DNA of 64,000 nucleotides from Corticium candelabrum (GCF_963422355.1 NC_085085.1:10206258-10270257); one strand, 5' to 3'. Shown: positions 36,902 through 48,317, counted from the stretch's first letter. Notes: a model not told the origin generated them from the sequence alone. Made by a program: numbers and translations.

Positions 36902-37685
36902 TTATCTACACAACTGGTCACTAAGGCGCAAAATAGGTCTTTCCATTCTCCGCCGTCTCTCAGAGCGGCGACCGTTGGTATTCCTGCGCGAGCTAACGTG
37001 GCGGAGTTGAAACATCTCCCTCTGTCCCTTATCACTCAAGGGTTGCCACACAGAGGTTGCGCAGGGCTTATGTAATGGTGGCGGGTGCTCTCCTGTCCGT
37101 TCCGGCGTAACTGTATTATGTCGCAGGATTGCAGAATAGAATGTCGGCAGCAGTCCGTGCGCGATCGGTGAACGGTTGCCAGACAACAGCCCACTATGGT
37201 CCGTAAACGGCTCCACCGCAAGAGCGAGCCTGTACGTAGGTCTATGTCTCGCTTATGATCTTCTTCCTCAAATTGCAGGGAGTTGTATATGCATAGGGCA
37301 TCGTGGCCTACACAAGTAATAAACGTTACGACGCGGTATTTCATTAACTCTAGGCTTTGCAGTTTCGTGAGGATCTCATTTGAGTTCCAAACTTGACGGA
37401 ACTCCCGCCAGTTCTGTGCCAAGTTGACTCGAACGTTTAGCGGCTTCGGAATGGGTATGCAACTTTGCATCCTCATTGGCATTGCGACTGCTGCTGCTTC
37501 TCCGCGTCTCCTGCTTGTATTTGTTCGTCTTCTGCCATGGTGTTGTGCTTTTCACTCCTGACACCATGTAACAGGCAGTCCGAGGTCTGTACACGTACCC
37601 TGGATTGTGTAAACAAATCTATTATCTACTTGTGTATCATCTTATTATATAGGTATTGCATTACACTAAGGCTCCACCCCTTACA
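36902..37685 (-). mobile_element. Gypsy fragment E: LTR and gag start
   Basis: LTR at 37567-37685 (119 bp; minus sense TGTAAGGGGTGGAGCC to CTGCCTGTTACA, with a TATA-like CTATATAA), then the primer-binding site TGGTGTCAGGAGTGAAAAG and a gag start (37482 to about 37245) with NLAQNWREFRQVWNSNEILT and TFITCVGHDALCIYNSL. These closely follow the gag at 47271-48047. Homology stops after EEEDHKRD; the sequence to about 36902 is unrelated and unrecognised. A 5' end fragment only. Confidence 0.8.
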
Positions 37686-38918
37686 CTGCTCACATACCAA
37701 TTAATTAATTGAACACAACACAAGATCCGGTATTCAAACATCCCGGATGTACTAACATTAATTATTACTACAGAATCCCTCAGGCAGATCTTCCACAGGT
37801 TCTTGCGGTATACAAGCCGTAACCGCATTCATCAACAATGCAGAATTTAGGCCCATGCTCGTACTCGTGTTGCAGCCACTGCGAAAAGCTCTTTCGAATT
37901 CATTCTTCTTTAGTTTGCACAGCATTTCGTCGTTGTAGTGTATTATATTACGTTCTTATAGTGCATGCTACGTACTAAAGCACTGTATCGTTTGAGTTCT
38001 ATAAAGAGTTGATTACGTACAACAAATCATTATTTTTGTTTTTCTTTCACTCGGGTGTCGTGTTGCCGCACGCCACCTTATATTTGGTAACAAGAGTGTT
38101 CGAAAGGACTCTTTCCCGTATCGTCATTTCAGGTTAAATTACCACTCTGCATGTCTGGTGAATAGACTCGATCAAATTCTATAAGAAAATCCGAACTATA
38201 CCGGTAGTTTCGACTGTGAGGATCTTGTGACCATGCAAATAGAGACATTTTGCATCAACTTCGATTCAATTTAAACCTTTAAATGTGCTAGGTATGTCCG
38301 CTGCCAAGATACCGTATATAAGTCCTCTGACTACATAGAACGAATTTGAGACTTTGAACGGAGCAATTATTAGTTTCACCTCATCAGTCGTGCCCTTACA
38401 TCGGAATGCAGGTCCATCAACCATTACTGGTTGCCGGATCATACGACATTTTACAGATAAATTATTGACCTTCACGACGCCTTACGGTAACAAGCTAATA
38501 TCTGCATTCTCCTATAGTGTCGTTCGGTATAGTTATAAGAATCAGGCTATGGAGGCTTCCGTTTCTACTTTTGGTAAGGGCCTTTCTCACTGTTTTACGG
38601 CCTTTTTCGCCAACCCTTTTGAAGAAGGGTGATACGGCACTAAGCAGTAGTGTTTAAATCCATTCATGTGTAAACTTGTGAACTTTTACTCTCGTGGAAC
38701 ATGGGCCGTTGCTTGAAACTATCGCATCTGGCAAACAGTGTGTCGCGAATATGTCTCAACTTTTCGATTGTCGCTGATGTAGTTACAGTCTTTTGAATAA
38801 TTACAATATGCCCTAGTATACTTTTTCGCATGCCCCCACACTCTCTCTCTAGGATTAAGTTCACAATGATACTTAGGGATGAACAAACAATAATGACCTC
38901 TAGATTCTAAATATAACT
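37686..38918. other. No gene recognised
   Basis: ORFs at 38266-38475 (minus) and 38354-38632 (plus) overlap each other and show no known domain. Confidence 0.45.
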
Positions 38919-40110
38919 CTACAGAAGATTTTTTTTATTTGCAAAATCATCATACTCAGACAAGACAGACACCATCTGATCTCTACATATATTACTAACG
39001 TTAATGCCACACTCTGTTAAGACCATCCTTAGACCCTTCGGAACTCCCTCCCCAGTGACAAATTTCTGTTCTTTTCCCTGATACATGGTGTCCCTCATAG
39101 GTGGTTGTTTTCCTCCTAATCCCACGTTCATGCGACTAGCAACTATTGCATCATGTGATTTCGCAGTATGATTACAACTGTGATCAAATATCCACAACAA
39201 GGCATAACTCTGACTAGGATATTTGATCTCTGCAATAGCCACAGCACGGTTTACTTGAGACATAAACTTGTCACCCATCCAGTATCCATCCCTGTTGTCT
39301 CCGTATTCTATAATCTGTCTAGCCTCATTAGTGATTTCTGGATTAATAACTCTAGCTGCTTCCACCTCTGAGGGACTCAGTCTTAGATAACCACTATATT
39401 CGTCGATGAAGTCGCTTACCATCCTACCTGAACCCTTTGATTTTGGCTTGATTGCAGTCTGGTCTGGCTGGCACCACATGTAACGCTGGTCCTCGTTAGG
39501 CTGGAAAGTTGACTCATCATGAAAGATTGTAACTAACCATTTAGTGGCTGATTGGTCTTTCATATGACCGGACTGGTGTTGCAAAACACAGATGGACTAG
39601 GAGGAGGTAGATGGTTAGATTTTATTGCATGCACATGGTCTAAATATCTAGTACGTTCTTCTACCATATCTTGCCTTTCGTGACCGTCAATGTACATGCC
39701 CTTCTTGCTCGAATCCACTCGCTGAAAACTTAGGTGACACAAAACCTGCATGCTGTTTTCACACTAATTCTCGGCGAAAAACCTGGACTATGGGAGGTGT
39801 TGGGTAGATGGTCGGTGTTAACGTAGCAGCAGAAGTCAGAGGCGGTCATATTAGACTTTCCCTTGGTGGAGCCGTGCTCTCGAGCCCACCTACTTGCTTT
39901 CCGTCGATACTCCTCGTCATGCATGATGCTGCTCCGCTGATAGTGACCTCTGCCATCTAGAAACTCACAGCAGTTGCGTCTAAAGTTGTTCCGCCAATCT
40001 CTGATGGTGCCCTCATTTTTGTGTACTATCTGCGACACAACATCTGCAGCCCTTTTGACGGTCTGCGATGTCTCCCTGCGGTAAAACTCGAAAAGCAACA
40101 ACGACAGCAT
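38919..40110 (-). pseudogene. DDE-type transposase-like gene, frameshifted
   Basis: Three consecutive minus-strand pieces. 40110-39730 is the N-terminal part (VSQIVHKNEGTIRDWRNNF, a possible DNA-binding region). 39751-39560 has KKGMYIDGHERQDMVEERT. 39584-38919 has IFHDESTFQPNEDQRYMW, MVSDFIDEYSGYLRLSP, GYWMGDKFMSQVNRAV, WIFDHSCNH and PPMRDTMYQGKEQKFVTGEG. The spaced HDES and FDHS motifs look like two catalytic Asp positions of a DDE fold. I recall this protein type as a large transposon-like family in sponges, cnidarians and basidiomycetes, without a firm name. Frameshifts lie near 39735 and 39575; no terminal repeats were found. Confidence 0.7.
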
Positions 40111-41178
40111 CTTTACATCTTACCTAGTCATCCAGACAGCTCCAAACATCATCATCGCTAAAAAATGCACCGAATGGCTGTTCCCGTCTACCGTTTCAGC
40201 GCCTGCCTCTGCTTGACACGCTGGTTCCGAAGGGGCCCCCTCCTCTTCAGATGGTTTAAGCGTCAGTTTTTTTCATTGATAGCTTCAACCCTTTCTAGTT
40301 GTTTCTTCCTTTTACTCCAACGCGTGGCGTCCATGATGATGGCAGTGAGGGGACTAAGAGAATACGGTATCCATGGCAATAATGTGCCATCAACCAATCA
40401 CAATGCAGCCACACCTGTTAGACAGCCAATCAGCACTCGCCAATCTGAATTCGTTATCTTGCAAACCACGTGGTCGAAACTGACGTCATTCTGTAGGGCT
40501 TCTCACGGCGATCACTTGCATATGTAAGAATGCCTATAAATACGCAGGGCGAATTTTCTAACGTGCGCTAAGTTTGGGGGATTTATGCTGTTCCGCACTG
40601 TACGTGCATGCGTGCTTGCGTGTGTGTGTGCGCACGCGCGTGCGCATCCGTATGGGCGACTTGTGTTGTGTAATTTTTAGGGAAATGATGAGTCAGAGGC
40701 TATTGTACGACAAACAGCTCAAGTGACTCCATACTTGGTGGTTCGAAGAGTTGCTCTGCACAACCAGCCAGACTTTCCTGGCATCAGAGGGATGCTTCGT
40801 GCTGAAAATTTTAGCACGAGTTGTCCATGGCTACTACAAGCCATATTTTATGTTTTCAATACTAAGTTTCGTGAAGCATTAACAACGTTTTACTGCTGTT
40901 TTTAGCTGCATAATTATTGGGGCCAACATCAGAAAACTAAATCCCGCTATATTTGAATTTCTTACTGAATGTATAAATGTTAAATAGTGCATGCATGAAA
41001 GGCTAATGTGCACGTGCAAGAGTCTTACCTAGCTGCGGAATCGAGACACCTTAGCTTTCTACGCAAGGGTACTTCGCTGTCTACTCAAAAATAACTAAAG
41101 TTAACACCGTTCTTGTCTATATTTAACACTATAAGAAGGTTGCATCAGACTGGCTGCTGTACACTGCACGATTTGCTA
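40111..41178. other. Mostly gene-free; one unassigned open stretch
   Basis: 40680-40905 is open on the plus strand after a plausible acceptor (TTTTTAG) and reads ESEAIVRQTAQVTPYLVV then PDFPGIRGMLRAENF. It could be a single exon of an unknown gene, or chance. No partner exon was found. A short purine/pyrimidine-alternating GT/GC run lies near 40605-40650. Confidence 0.3.
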
Positions 41179-43548
41179 CTACAGTATTTCCCGAGCAATT
41201 ATCCGGTTTGGGCAACCGATTCTCCGGTTGGGCCTACCAACTATTCGACTGAGCCAAGTTTGGGGCAACCAATTATCCGACTCAGCCAACCAATTATCCG
41301 CTTGGGGCAACCAATCATCCGATTTCGTTCTGGCAACTGTATTTCGCGAATCAGACGGTCACCTTGCGTCGCTGGTTTGTTGTTCAGTGCTTTGAGTCAC
41401 AGTCAAAACTCTGCCATACGCAGGCAGATTGTTAGCACTGTTGGAAACGCTATGTGACGATAGATCCTGCTGCAGCCACGACTGAACAGCTCAGCTTTGC
41501 AGTCTTTCCAGCAACGTCTTTTCGCAACAATCTAATTGAACTGAGAGGAGGAACCGCGGCACCACCGACAGTGTCACCTGTCGCCTCGCAGGCTTATCCG
41601 GTTCTAGAACAATCGCCAGCTGGAAAATACTCTGAGATCTGTCGCATGAAAGAAGATCTCTCAGCATTTATAGCACGGTATTGAAGTCAAAACGCTGCTG
41701 TTCATGAGGATATAAGCTCTAGATATGTAACTACGAGCTGAAGACCACACACAGCGACTTGTGTACGTGTAACGCCTAGTGTTAGCCTAGACATTTTTTA
41801 TGTCTTGTGCTTTTGCTGTTAGGTTGTGATGCATGGAGGCTGCAATCATGGACGTAAAATCTTGCACGAGTACGTGTCACGGCATGTCTACCACGTGCGA
41901 GCATTTGTAGAGGCAGACATCTACTGTAGTATAATTATTAGTGTGTTGCACTGTACTTCTATTCTGCTCACCTAGATCAATCTGTCAGTGAGATCATGAC
42001 TATCATTGATGGTTTACTGAAATACTGTAGACATAACATTTGCTTTAGCGATTAACATGTGTTTATGTATTAGATTTTACTCGGTGCCACTAGCTAGGTA
42101 TACAGCTTCCTCACAAACGAGAGACTACATGTAGTACACAGACAAGAACATGCACATACACAAACAAGCGGACAACACTAACGGTACGTAGCATATAATA
42201 TTGATGCTCTACATATCTTCTAATCTTGATGCTTGTGCGGCTTTGACAGTAAGTACATGATAAAAAGGCTTCAGGGTTGAAGCTCCTGTTATTCTTTGAG
42301 TGCGTCGGGACTGAAAGGTAGCTGAAGTTGCCGTCTTGCTGTGACAAGAGTGTGACCCTCCATTGCAACAACAGGACCGTGTTCGCTCAATTTTCTCTTT
42401 TTGCGATGAACCTTTATTCTCTGAAAGCAGTTCTCGATTGGAGTGAGGGTGCAGCTGTAGGGAGGAGACGAACAAGTTTGCAGTCCTCCGGCATATTCTC
42501 GCTAACTCTTGCTTCCACACCGCGATGGCATGGAGCATTGTCAAAGACTATGTACCAATTACGGTAATAACCAGGTACCATTGGTTCACTTAGTCACTTC
42601 AAAGAGTGATTTTACAAACTGGTCAAATTGATCTTGTCTAGCTTCACCTACAATCCTTGTACTATGTATGACTCCTAGACCAGGGCAAATGGCAAACATT
42701 AATGTAATATTTTGCGTTCGTTGATTGTCAGCTAATCTTTTGGCAAGAAGACCTCTCGCGTGTTCTGTGTACATGCCATATCCACATTCGTTCACGTACT
42801 GCGTGCCTCTTTCTTGCTACTTTATTTTCTAGAGACTTCCTTCTCTCTGGAACCAGTTCCATCTTTTTAAGGTGATGAACTGGCCTTCCAACTTTCTAGC
42901 GATGGTTGACTTTGATACTCTAGAGACTTCTGATGTAACAGTAAGGTTTGCATTTCTGCTAGAGTCAGGTCTTGGCGATCTTCGATCGAACCCAGCAGAA
43001 AATTCTACAGCTTGCCTTGTTGAGTTTTGTGCCCATAGTTCCTCCCCGTCGTTTGGTCGTATATTGGCGTTGGCTGCAAATGCGATACGTGGTATCTTCT
43101 CTAACGCTGTAGAGGACTGGCCTTTCTCGGTATGATAATCCCCGCTAAAGTGCGTTTATATGCAAAGATCTTATTTCGTTGCTGATGGATTTTCCACCGC
43201 GTTTGATCGTAGCGGGAGCAACGGGGACAACATCAATACCAAACATTACAGGACGCAAGAAGCACAACTGCTTTGCCTAGCATTGACTGAATTATTGACT
43301 CATTCGGTAATCTTTTAGGTAATTACGTACTAAACAGCGTTTCTCTAACTACACTGCTTCTAATCGAAGTCACGAATCGGACAATTGGTTGCACCAAGCA
43401 GATAATTGATTGGCTGAGTCGGATAATTGATTGCCCCAACCGGATATTTGATTGGCTAAAGCGGATAATTGGTTGTCTTAATCGGATTAGTTGACTGATT
43501 CGGATAATTGGTTGCCCCAACCGGATAATTTGCACGGGAAATATGGAG
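41179..43548 (-). mobile_element. Tc1/IS630-type transposon with tandem subterminal repeats
   Basis: A 2370 bp element. Its ends are CTACAGTATTTCCCGAGC at the left and CTCCATATTTCCCGTGC read inward from the right, with TA next to both (41177-41178, 43549-43550). Inside each end is an array of an imperfect unit of about 20 bp, roughly CCAATTATCCGNNTNGGGCAA: six or so copies at 41195-41325 and eight or so in inverse orientation at 43375-43535. The transposase remnant lies on the minus strand between them. Confidence 0.82.
42291..43139 (-). pseudogene. IS630/Tc1-like (DDE_3-type) transposase, broken
   Basis: Minus strand. An N-terminal helix-turn-helix-like stretch (SEVSRVSKSTIARKLEGQF) at about 42960-42880; then YVNECGYGMYTEHARG and NITLMFAICPGLGVIHSTR (about 42795-42586); then NWYIVFDNAPCHRGVEARV (second Asp); then, after a frameshift near 42470, LTPIENCFQRIKVHRKKRK (the catalytic Glu). 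The first motif is Asn-Glu where relatives have Asp-Glu, so the first catalytic Asp is lost. Dead copy. Confidence 0.78.
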
Positions 43549-44630
43549 TAGTCCGCCACTGGCTGTGCCCGCTAACGTATATTAATATCAATCCCTTACA
43601 TATTCTCTTGATTATTTAAATACACAGTAGACTGGCCTGTTTCAGTCCGTCAGCCAACGTCCCGTAGGGCCTCGCTTTATTTTCTAGCGCGATGGTCCGC
43701 GCTCCCGCATGTAGCTCCACGTGCTCCGCCACGACAAAATAGGCATTTTATTGCAATGCATAAGATTAGGACTCTTCGGCGTTCCCGAAAGACATGTGTT
43801 ACACCACTAGACGCCTTTCTCACTAGAAGCTTGTCTACCGTGCTATCCATATCGTACGGTGTTGTCAGAAAACTAGCTTAATTCTTTGAGACGGCGTGTG
43901 CTCGTATCTACGAATGCCACTTGTGTAATCACCTTGCATTACCGCTGATGCTAACGTCAAAGCCGCTCCAGAATCGGCAGTGACTGTAAATGTAAGGCTA
44001 CTGTACACTGTACAACTTTACAAACTACTTGCTAGCTAGAGTATTCTTCTGTTTAGCTTCTGGCTAATTAGATGTTGCTCTGTCTTGAAAAGAATTGTCT
44101 GATGTAATACACATCGCATGTCTATATCACAGCAACAAATTAGACTACTGATTCGTGTAGTGTCAAGTACAGTACATTCAGTTGATGACTGTGCTATAAT
44201 TAGTCAACTAATCAATTAATGTAATAACTGTCTATTATTAATAAACTGCAGTTACATGCCTTTATAATTATTGGAAAATTTATCTCATTTGCATATACTT
44301 GTTGTACATATACCCACTATTTGTCTAGTAAGAGACTAGACGCTCTCTGATTAATTTATGGTCGTGTGATAGTGATGTTTTGATAATAATGAATACTATT
44401 AAGTGATTATTAGACAAAGTGACAAGCAACACAAGACAGTTTTCTTGGCACCAGACGAATAGATTGTGGTAGACTCAAAAATGCTATCATCAGTGCCAAT
44501 TACTTCTGGTAACTCTAGATCTGGACCTGACTCTTCACAAATTGTGTTGTCATCATCATCGTCTTCAACCCTAGTCAGAGTCTTTCCAATCTATTTCTCG
44601 TTCTATCTACAGTTCGATTTCTTCTTGCAT
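43549..44630. other. No gene recognised
   Basis: AT-rich intergenic DNA, with a GC-richer patch at about 43640-43740. Nothing with a recognisable domain. Confidence 0.45.
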
Positions 44631-44905
44631 CTAAACTTCATCGGGATTACTTTCATAACATCCAGACCGGAGATTAATACATTGTACACACTGGCATCCA
44701 GGATCACAATGATGCCCCTTCTTTGCACATTGGCAACGTTTCGTCCGGCATCATGTCTTGCATGCACATCCTCGGCTTCGCCATGCAACTCTCTCTTCAA
44801 TAAAGTCAATATGCTCAGGAGTTTCCCAAACTACTCTCAACTGGCCTGACTTAATCACCCTCCCTGACAAGCTTAGATCACTGACAACAATCTCTTGCAA
44901 GTTGG
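44631..44905 (-). pseudogene. CXC (tesmin/TSO1-like) domain fragment
   Basis: The minus strand reads SGQLRVVWETPEHIDFIEER, VAWRSRGCACKT, an in-frame TGA, then CRTKRCQCAKKGHHCDPGCQ and CVQCINLRSGCYESNP before TAG. The Cys spacing (CxCxxxCxxxxCxC ... CxxxCxCxxC) is that of a CXC/CRC zinc-binding repeat. The upstream part continues on the other side of the element at 45029-48312: 48313 to about 48600 reads into LCHKCEQSVRRHWMTRHK, a possible C2H2-type finger, across the joined target site. The function is unknown; it may belong to the same broad repeat family as 28893-30426. Confidence 0.65.
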
Positions 44906-45028
44906 CGTGACTCCACATCCTGATCACCCAAACTTTGTTCTCTTGGCACTAGATTCATCTTTATGTCTGGTCATCCAATGCCTCCTGACAGATTGTTCAC
45001 ATTTGTGACACAAGCAAGATCTTGGGTT

Positions 45029-45155
45029 TGTAACGTTGTGTTGTGTTCACGTTTATTCAATAACACAAGTGTGCAAGCAAGTAAGCAAGAATCAGCGATA
45101 ATAACATATTACCACTACTGTCTAGTCTATATAAAGACTCTAATCTAATTACAAT
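45029..45155 (-). repeat. 3' LTR of element D
   Basis: Matches the 5' LTR with three differences over about 127 bp, but lacks its first 16 bp or so; there it runs into a (CAAACTACAATG)n tandem repeat. It contains a TATA-like CTTTATATAGAC and AATAAA. Confidence 0.9.
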
Positions 45156-45222
45156 GCAAACTACAATGCAAACTACAATACAAACTACAATGCAAACTAC
45201 AATACAAACTACAATGCAACCA

Positions 45223-45275
<53 letters not shown>
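45156..45275. repeat. Tandem (CAAACTACAATG)n and (AC)n
   Basis: About five imperfect 12-bp units (45156-45218), then about 48 bp of AC. Together they sit between the endonuclease fragment and the 3' LTR, where the 3' tail of a non-LTR insertion would lie. Confidence 0.9.
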
Positions 45276-45277
<2 letters not shown>

Positions 45278-45285
45278 ACATAAAT

Positions 45286-46262
45286 TTATGAAACGTCAAA
45301 ACTAAATTCTCGTTTGGCGAGGTTAGCTGGCCCACTGGTACCAGACTCCTTCTTGCCAGCAATTGTCCATGCCCGTTTATTGATTATGTCCGAATTTAGT
45401 CGTTGAAGTGTCACCGACAAATGACGTGACCACTGTGCTTTGAATTGGCCCACTGGCATGTGCAATTGCATGGGTGCCATCTTGCTCGTCTCTGTCAGTA
45501 GCTCCTCAGCCTTGGGGCCCCAGCGTCCGAAAGCCTCAATTGCGATTGGGCGAAAGATGTGTCCTAGGGATTCGGCAGTTTCTCTGTATTTCTTGTCCTT
45601 TTGTTTTTCTTTTTCCACTGCTGCAAATCCTGCCGTAGTGCTGCTCCCTGATATGTTACTTTGTGCCCAAGGGTGTGTTATTGTAATGTCTAACAATCAT
45701 TTCTTGCCCTCATGAAAATCATAGACAGCTATGTCTGGGCGTTGCTTGTTTTGGAATTGAGCTGTCAGTTCTTTACGGCAATGGAAGCCTACTTCCCGCA
45801 ACATGTTGTAGTAGTTGTCCAGGTAACGGTCGTGCCTGAATATTGGACCTCCTCCAAATTTGCACGTGAGCAAATGATAGCCTTGTTTGTCTATGTCTTT
45901 ACCACACAGGGGTATGCATTTCTGGATGTTTCACAGTACAGGAAGACTTGCCCCTAGTCGCATAAGTGCTGCAGTTCTAAACTGAACACAGCTAAGAGTG
46001 AAATTCTGCGACACTGGGACTGCATCTAGCCAAACCCCTGCAATTGGTCCCCCACAGCTAATCAGTCTTGCTCTATCTTCTCTTGTAGTGCTGTTCCGTA
46101 AAAATTGATGGAACTGTTTGTCTTTTTTGATTGACTGTAGTCGAGATTGTAATTTCTTTGAACAATTGGAGAGATCTTGCAAAGAAGGAACCAGTGGCTC
46201 AGTTGTTGTCACTTTTACAATAAGATCAGTCCTTACATCTCTCTTTGTTAAAGTTTCCGAAG
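45286..46262 (-). pseudogene. C-terminal part of a restriction-like-endonuclease retroelement
   Basis: Minus strand. CGGPIAGVWLDAVPVSQNF and FRTAALMRLGASLPV; then, in another frame, a CCHC-type finger (CIPLCGKDIDKQGYHLLTC) and FGGGPIFRHDRYLDNYYNML; then the catalytic pattern RPDIAVYD ... LLDITITHP of a PD-(D/E)XK nuclease, with a TGA between the two parts; and the tail AIEAFGRWGPKAEELL. This order (GIAGAWL-type segment, CCHC, RPD...DVT) is what I know from the C-terminal ends of non-LTR elements with a restriction-like endonuclease. Frame breaks near 45935 and one stop make it non-functional. No RT of its own is present. Confidence 0.7.
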
Positions 46263-47180
46263 GGCATTCGTTTCCATCTGTACCGCCCAAAGGGTGCAGC
46301 AAACGTTGTCAATAGAATTGATTCATTGTCCAGTTCGATGTGCCAGAATCCGTTGCGAACATCCAAGTCACTAAAAGCTTTTGCTTGGGTCAGCTCTGGT
46401 AATAGGTCTTCTAATGTTGATAGGAGGTAGTGGCTTCTCTTGAGTGCCTTATTGAGGGGTTTCGGATCAGTGCAAATCCTCAATTTTCCATTTGGTTTTT
46501 GCACAACCATCAAACTAGATATCCAGTCAGTCGGCTTGTCTTCTCTTTGAATGGCACTCAGTTTCTGTAATCTGTCCAATTCTTTTTTCAGTTCAGTCTT
46601 GACAGCTAACGGTATTCTTCTTACCGGAAGTCTCACTGGTTGTACAGTAGAATCAATCTCTAGCGTCCGTTTTTCTTGTAGGCCCCATTTCACCTTGGAA
46701 TACTTCTGGATATTTATCTGTAATATCCTGCTTTGACAATCCAATTATCTTGCGTGTTGCTGACTGTGATCTCTTTCCTGCTGAATGGTCACCAATTGAA
46801 TGTTCTCCCTTTGTAGCTTTAGCAGTTGCATCTGCTGCGCGGTGGTTGCTTCTAGTATTGCTGTGGGCGCTTTGTCAACTACTACAATTGAGTGACATAC
46901 CGTTTACCATTCTTTGGGTTTCTCACTGTCATTTGACACTTCCCAAGAGGTTTAATCTTGGTGCCATCATACAATGATAAGATTTGATTTGTCTCTTTGA
47001 GATTGGCAGCTGTTTTGAGGTCCAATTTCCTCAATACATTGCATGTCGCGCCTGTATCTAGCTGAAATTTTGTTCTGCGTCCGTCCACTTCCATAGTCGC
47101 GTATATTCTATTTGGATGCTGATTACTGAGAGAGTTCAGTCTGCTCGTTTTCCGTAAGCGTCAATGTCAAGGCATACTCA
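46226..47180 (-). pseudogene. Element D protease and 5' half of RT
   Basis: Protease: the minus strand reads KFQLDTGATCNVLRKLDLK (DTGA active site) at about 47094-46882. RT: VRLPVRRIPLAVKTELKKEL, SSLMVVQKPNGKLRICTD, AFSDLDVRNGFWHIELD and FGRYRWKRMPFGN, ending about 46262 just before the segment that would carry the YxDD box. The last motif is a typical gypsy RT motif cut in mid-sequence by the foreign segment. Confidence 0.85.
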
Positions 47181-47270
47181 TTGTAAGAGGCGTCGCTGCT
47201 GTAGGTCTCGTTCTCACTATCATAATCGTATTCATGCTTCATGCTGTGCAACCTCGACATCTTCCTTGTA

Positions 47271-48047
47271 CTAGTTGCCCCTGTCAAGTGGTTTAGATTT
47301 ACACATGCGTGTGTAGTGGTTCATTTTTCCGCATGCTTGGCATTGCTTGCCGTATGCTTTGCAGTACCTTGCTCCTTTGTCGTGAGACTTGCCACAATAT
47401 TTGCATTCTTGTGGTTTGTCACTCGATTTGGCACGTTCCTGTCTCCAACTTTCCGCAGCCTTCTTGCGTTGCGCCTGTGCTTGTAGGGCATGCACTGTTT
47501 CTTTTGAAGTCATGACTTTCATTTTTTCATTTGTTGATTCACTCGCTCTACACATGTCTGCGCATTCCTGGAGAGTGAGGTTCTTCTTCTGTAGGAAGAG
47601 TTTTCGCACGCTGTAGTCCTTGACTCCAACCACAATTCTGTCTCGCACCAGCTCATCGTGCATAGCTGCGAAGTTGCATGTCTTCGCTAGCTCTTTCAAT
47701 GCCGTAAGAAACTGATCAAATGTTTCTTCGTCTTGCTGGGCTCTTTGATTGAAGACAAATCGCTCATAGATTACATTTGTCTCTCCCAAACAATATTTCT
47801 CCATAGCAGCCAAAACTTTGTCCATATCAGACTTGTCCTCGTCATTATCAAATGGTAACGAATTATAGATTCGTAACGCATCAGCACCTATACAGGTGAT
47901 GCAGGTCGCTATACGGTATTTGTTGTCGCGTACCTGTAGATTGGATAGAATTTCGTAACTGGTCCAGATTTGCTTCCAGTCACGCCAGTGTTGAGCGAGA
48001 TTTCCTGTTACCGGTAGCTGCTTAGGCAAGGGTATTCGTCCTTGCAT
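47271..48047 (-). CDS. Element D gag polyprotein, open frame
   Basis: 258 codons, uninterrupted. Starts MQGRIPLPKQLPVTGNLAQH, 125 bp inside the LTR. It has the gag core (WTSYEILSNLQVRDNKYRIA, GADALRIYNSLPF, RFVFNQRAQQDEETFDQFLT, LVRDRIVVGVKD) and two zinc knuckles near the C-terminus: CKYCGKSHDKGARYC (incomplete spacing) and CQACGKMNHYTRMC (CX2CX4HX4C). Gag forms the particle that packages element RNA. An intact frame with similar LTRs suggests this element is fairly recent, although its pol is broken. Confidence 0.88.
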   Translation of the reverse strand: MQGRIPLPKQLPVTGNLAQHWRDWKQIWTSYEILSNLQVRDNKYRIATCITCIGADALRIYNSLPFDNDEDKSDMDKVLAAMEKYCLGETNVIYERFVFNQRAQQDEETFDQFLTALKELAKTCNFAAMHDELVRDRIVVGVKDYSVRKLFLQKKNLTLQECADMCRASESTNEKMKVMTSKETVHALQAQAQRKKAAESWRQERAKSSDKPQECKYCGKSHDKGARYCKAYGKQCQACGKMNHYTRMCKSKPLDRGN

Positions 48048-48169
48048 GAGAAGAGGAACCGTGGCTTTGTTTCTGCTGCTGGCGCTGGCGCTGCTGGTGC
48101 GTCGGCTTGATTCTGATCAACTACTGCTGGCTGATTTGCTTCCTCCGTTATCGTTCACTCCTGACACCA

Positions 48170-48312
48170 TGTAACGTTGTGTTGTGTTCACGTTTATTCA
48201 ATAACACCAGTGTGCAAGCAAGTAAGCAAGAATCAACGATAATAGCATATTACCACTACTGTCTAGTCTATATAAAGACTCTAATCTAATTACAATAAGA
48301 CCACTCCTTACA
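48170..48312 (-). repeat. 5' LTR of element D
   Basis: 143 bp, TGTAAGGAGTGGTC to CAACACAACGTTACA in minus sense, with CTTTATATAGAC as a TATA-like box and AATAAA near the end. Next base inwards begins the primer-binding site TGGTGTCAGGAG. Confidence 0.92.
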
Positions 48313-48317
48313 GGGTT

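Larger units (their letters stand above)
45029..48312 (-). mobile_element. Chimeric LTR element D (gag-PR-RT plus foreign endonuclease part)
   Basis: 3284 bp between two LTRs with a perfect 5-bp target duplication GGGTT (45024-45028 and 48313-48317). Sense order: 5' LTR 48312-48170; primer-binding site TGGTGTCAGGAGTGAACG; intact gag; protease; first half of RT; then at about 46262 an abrupt switch to the C-terminal part of a restriction-like-endonuclease retroelement (46250-45286); simple-repeat tail; 3' LTR. RT palm, RNase H and integrase of the gypsy parent are missing. The insertion splits the CXC-domain gene remnant. Confidence 0.88.

Noticed and set aside
36902..37216. 104-codon minus-strand ORF as a gene
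   Set aside because: It begins where gag homology of fragment E ends and shows no domain or splice support.
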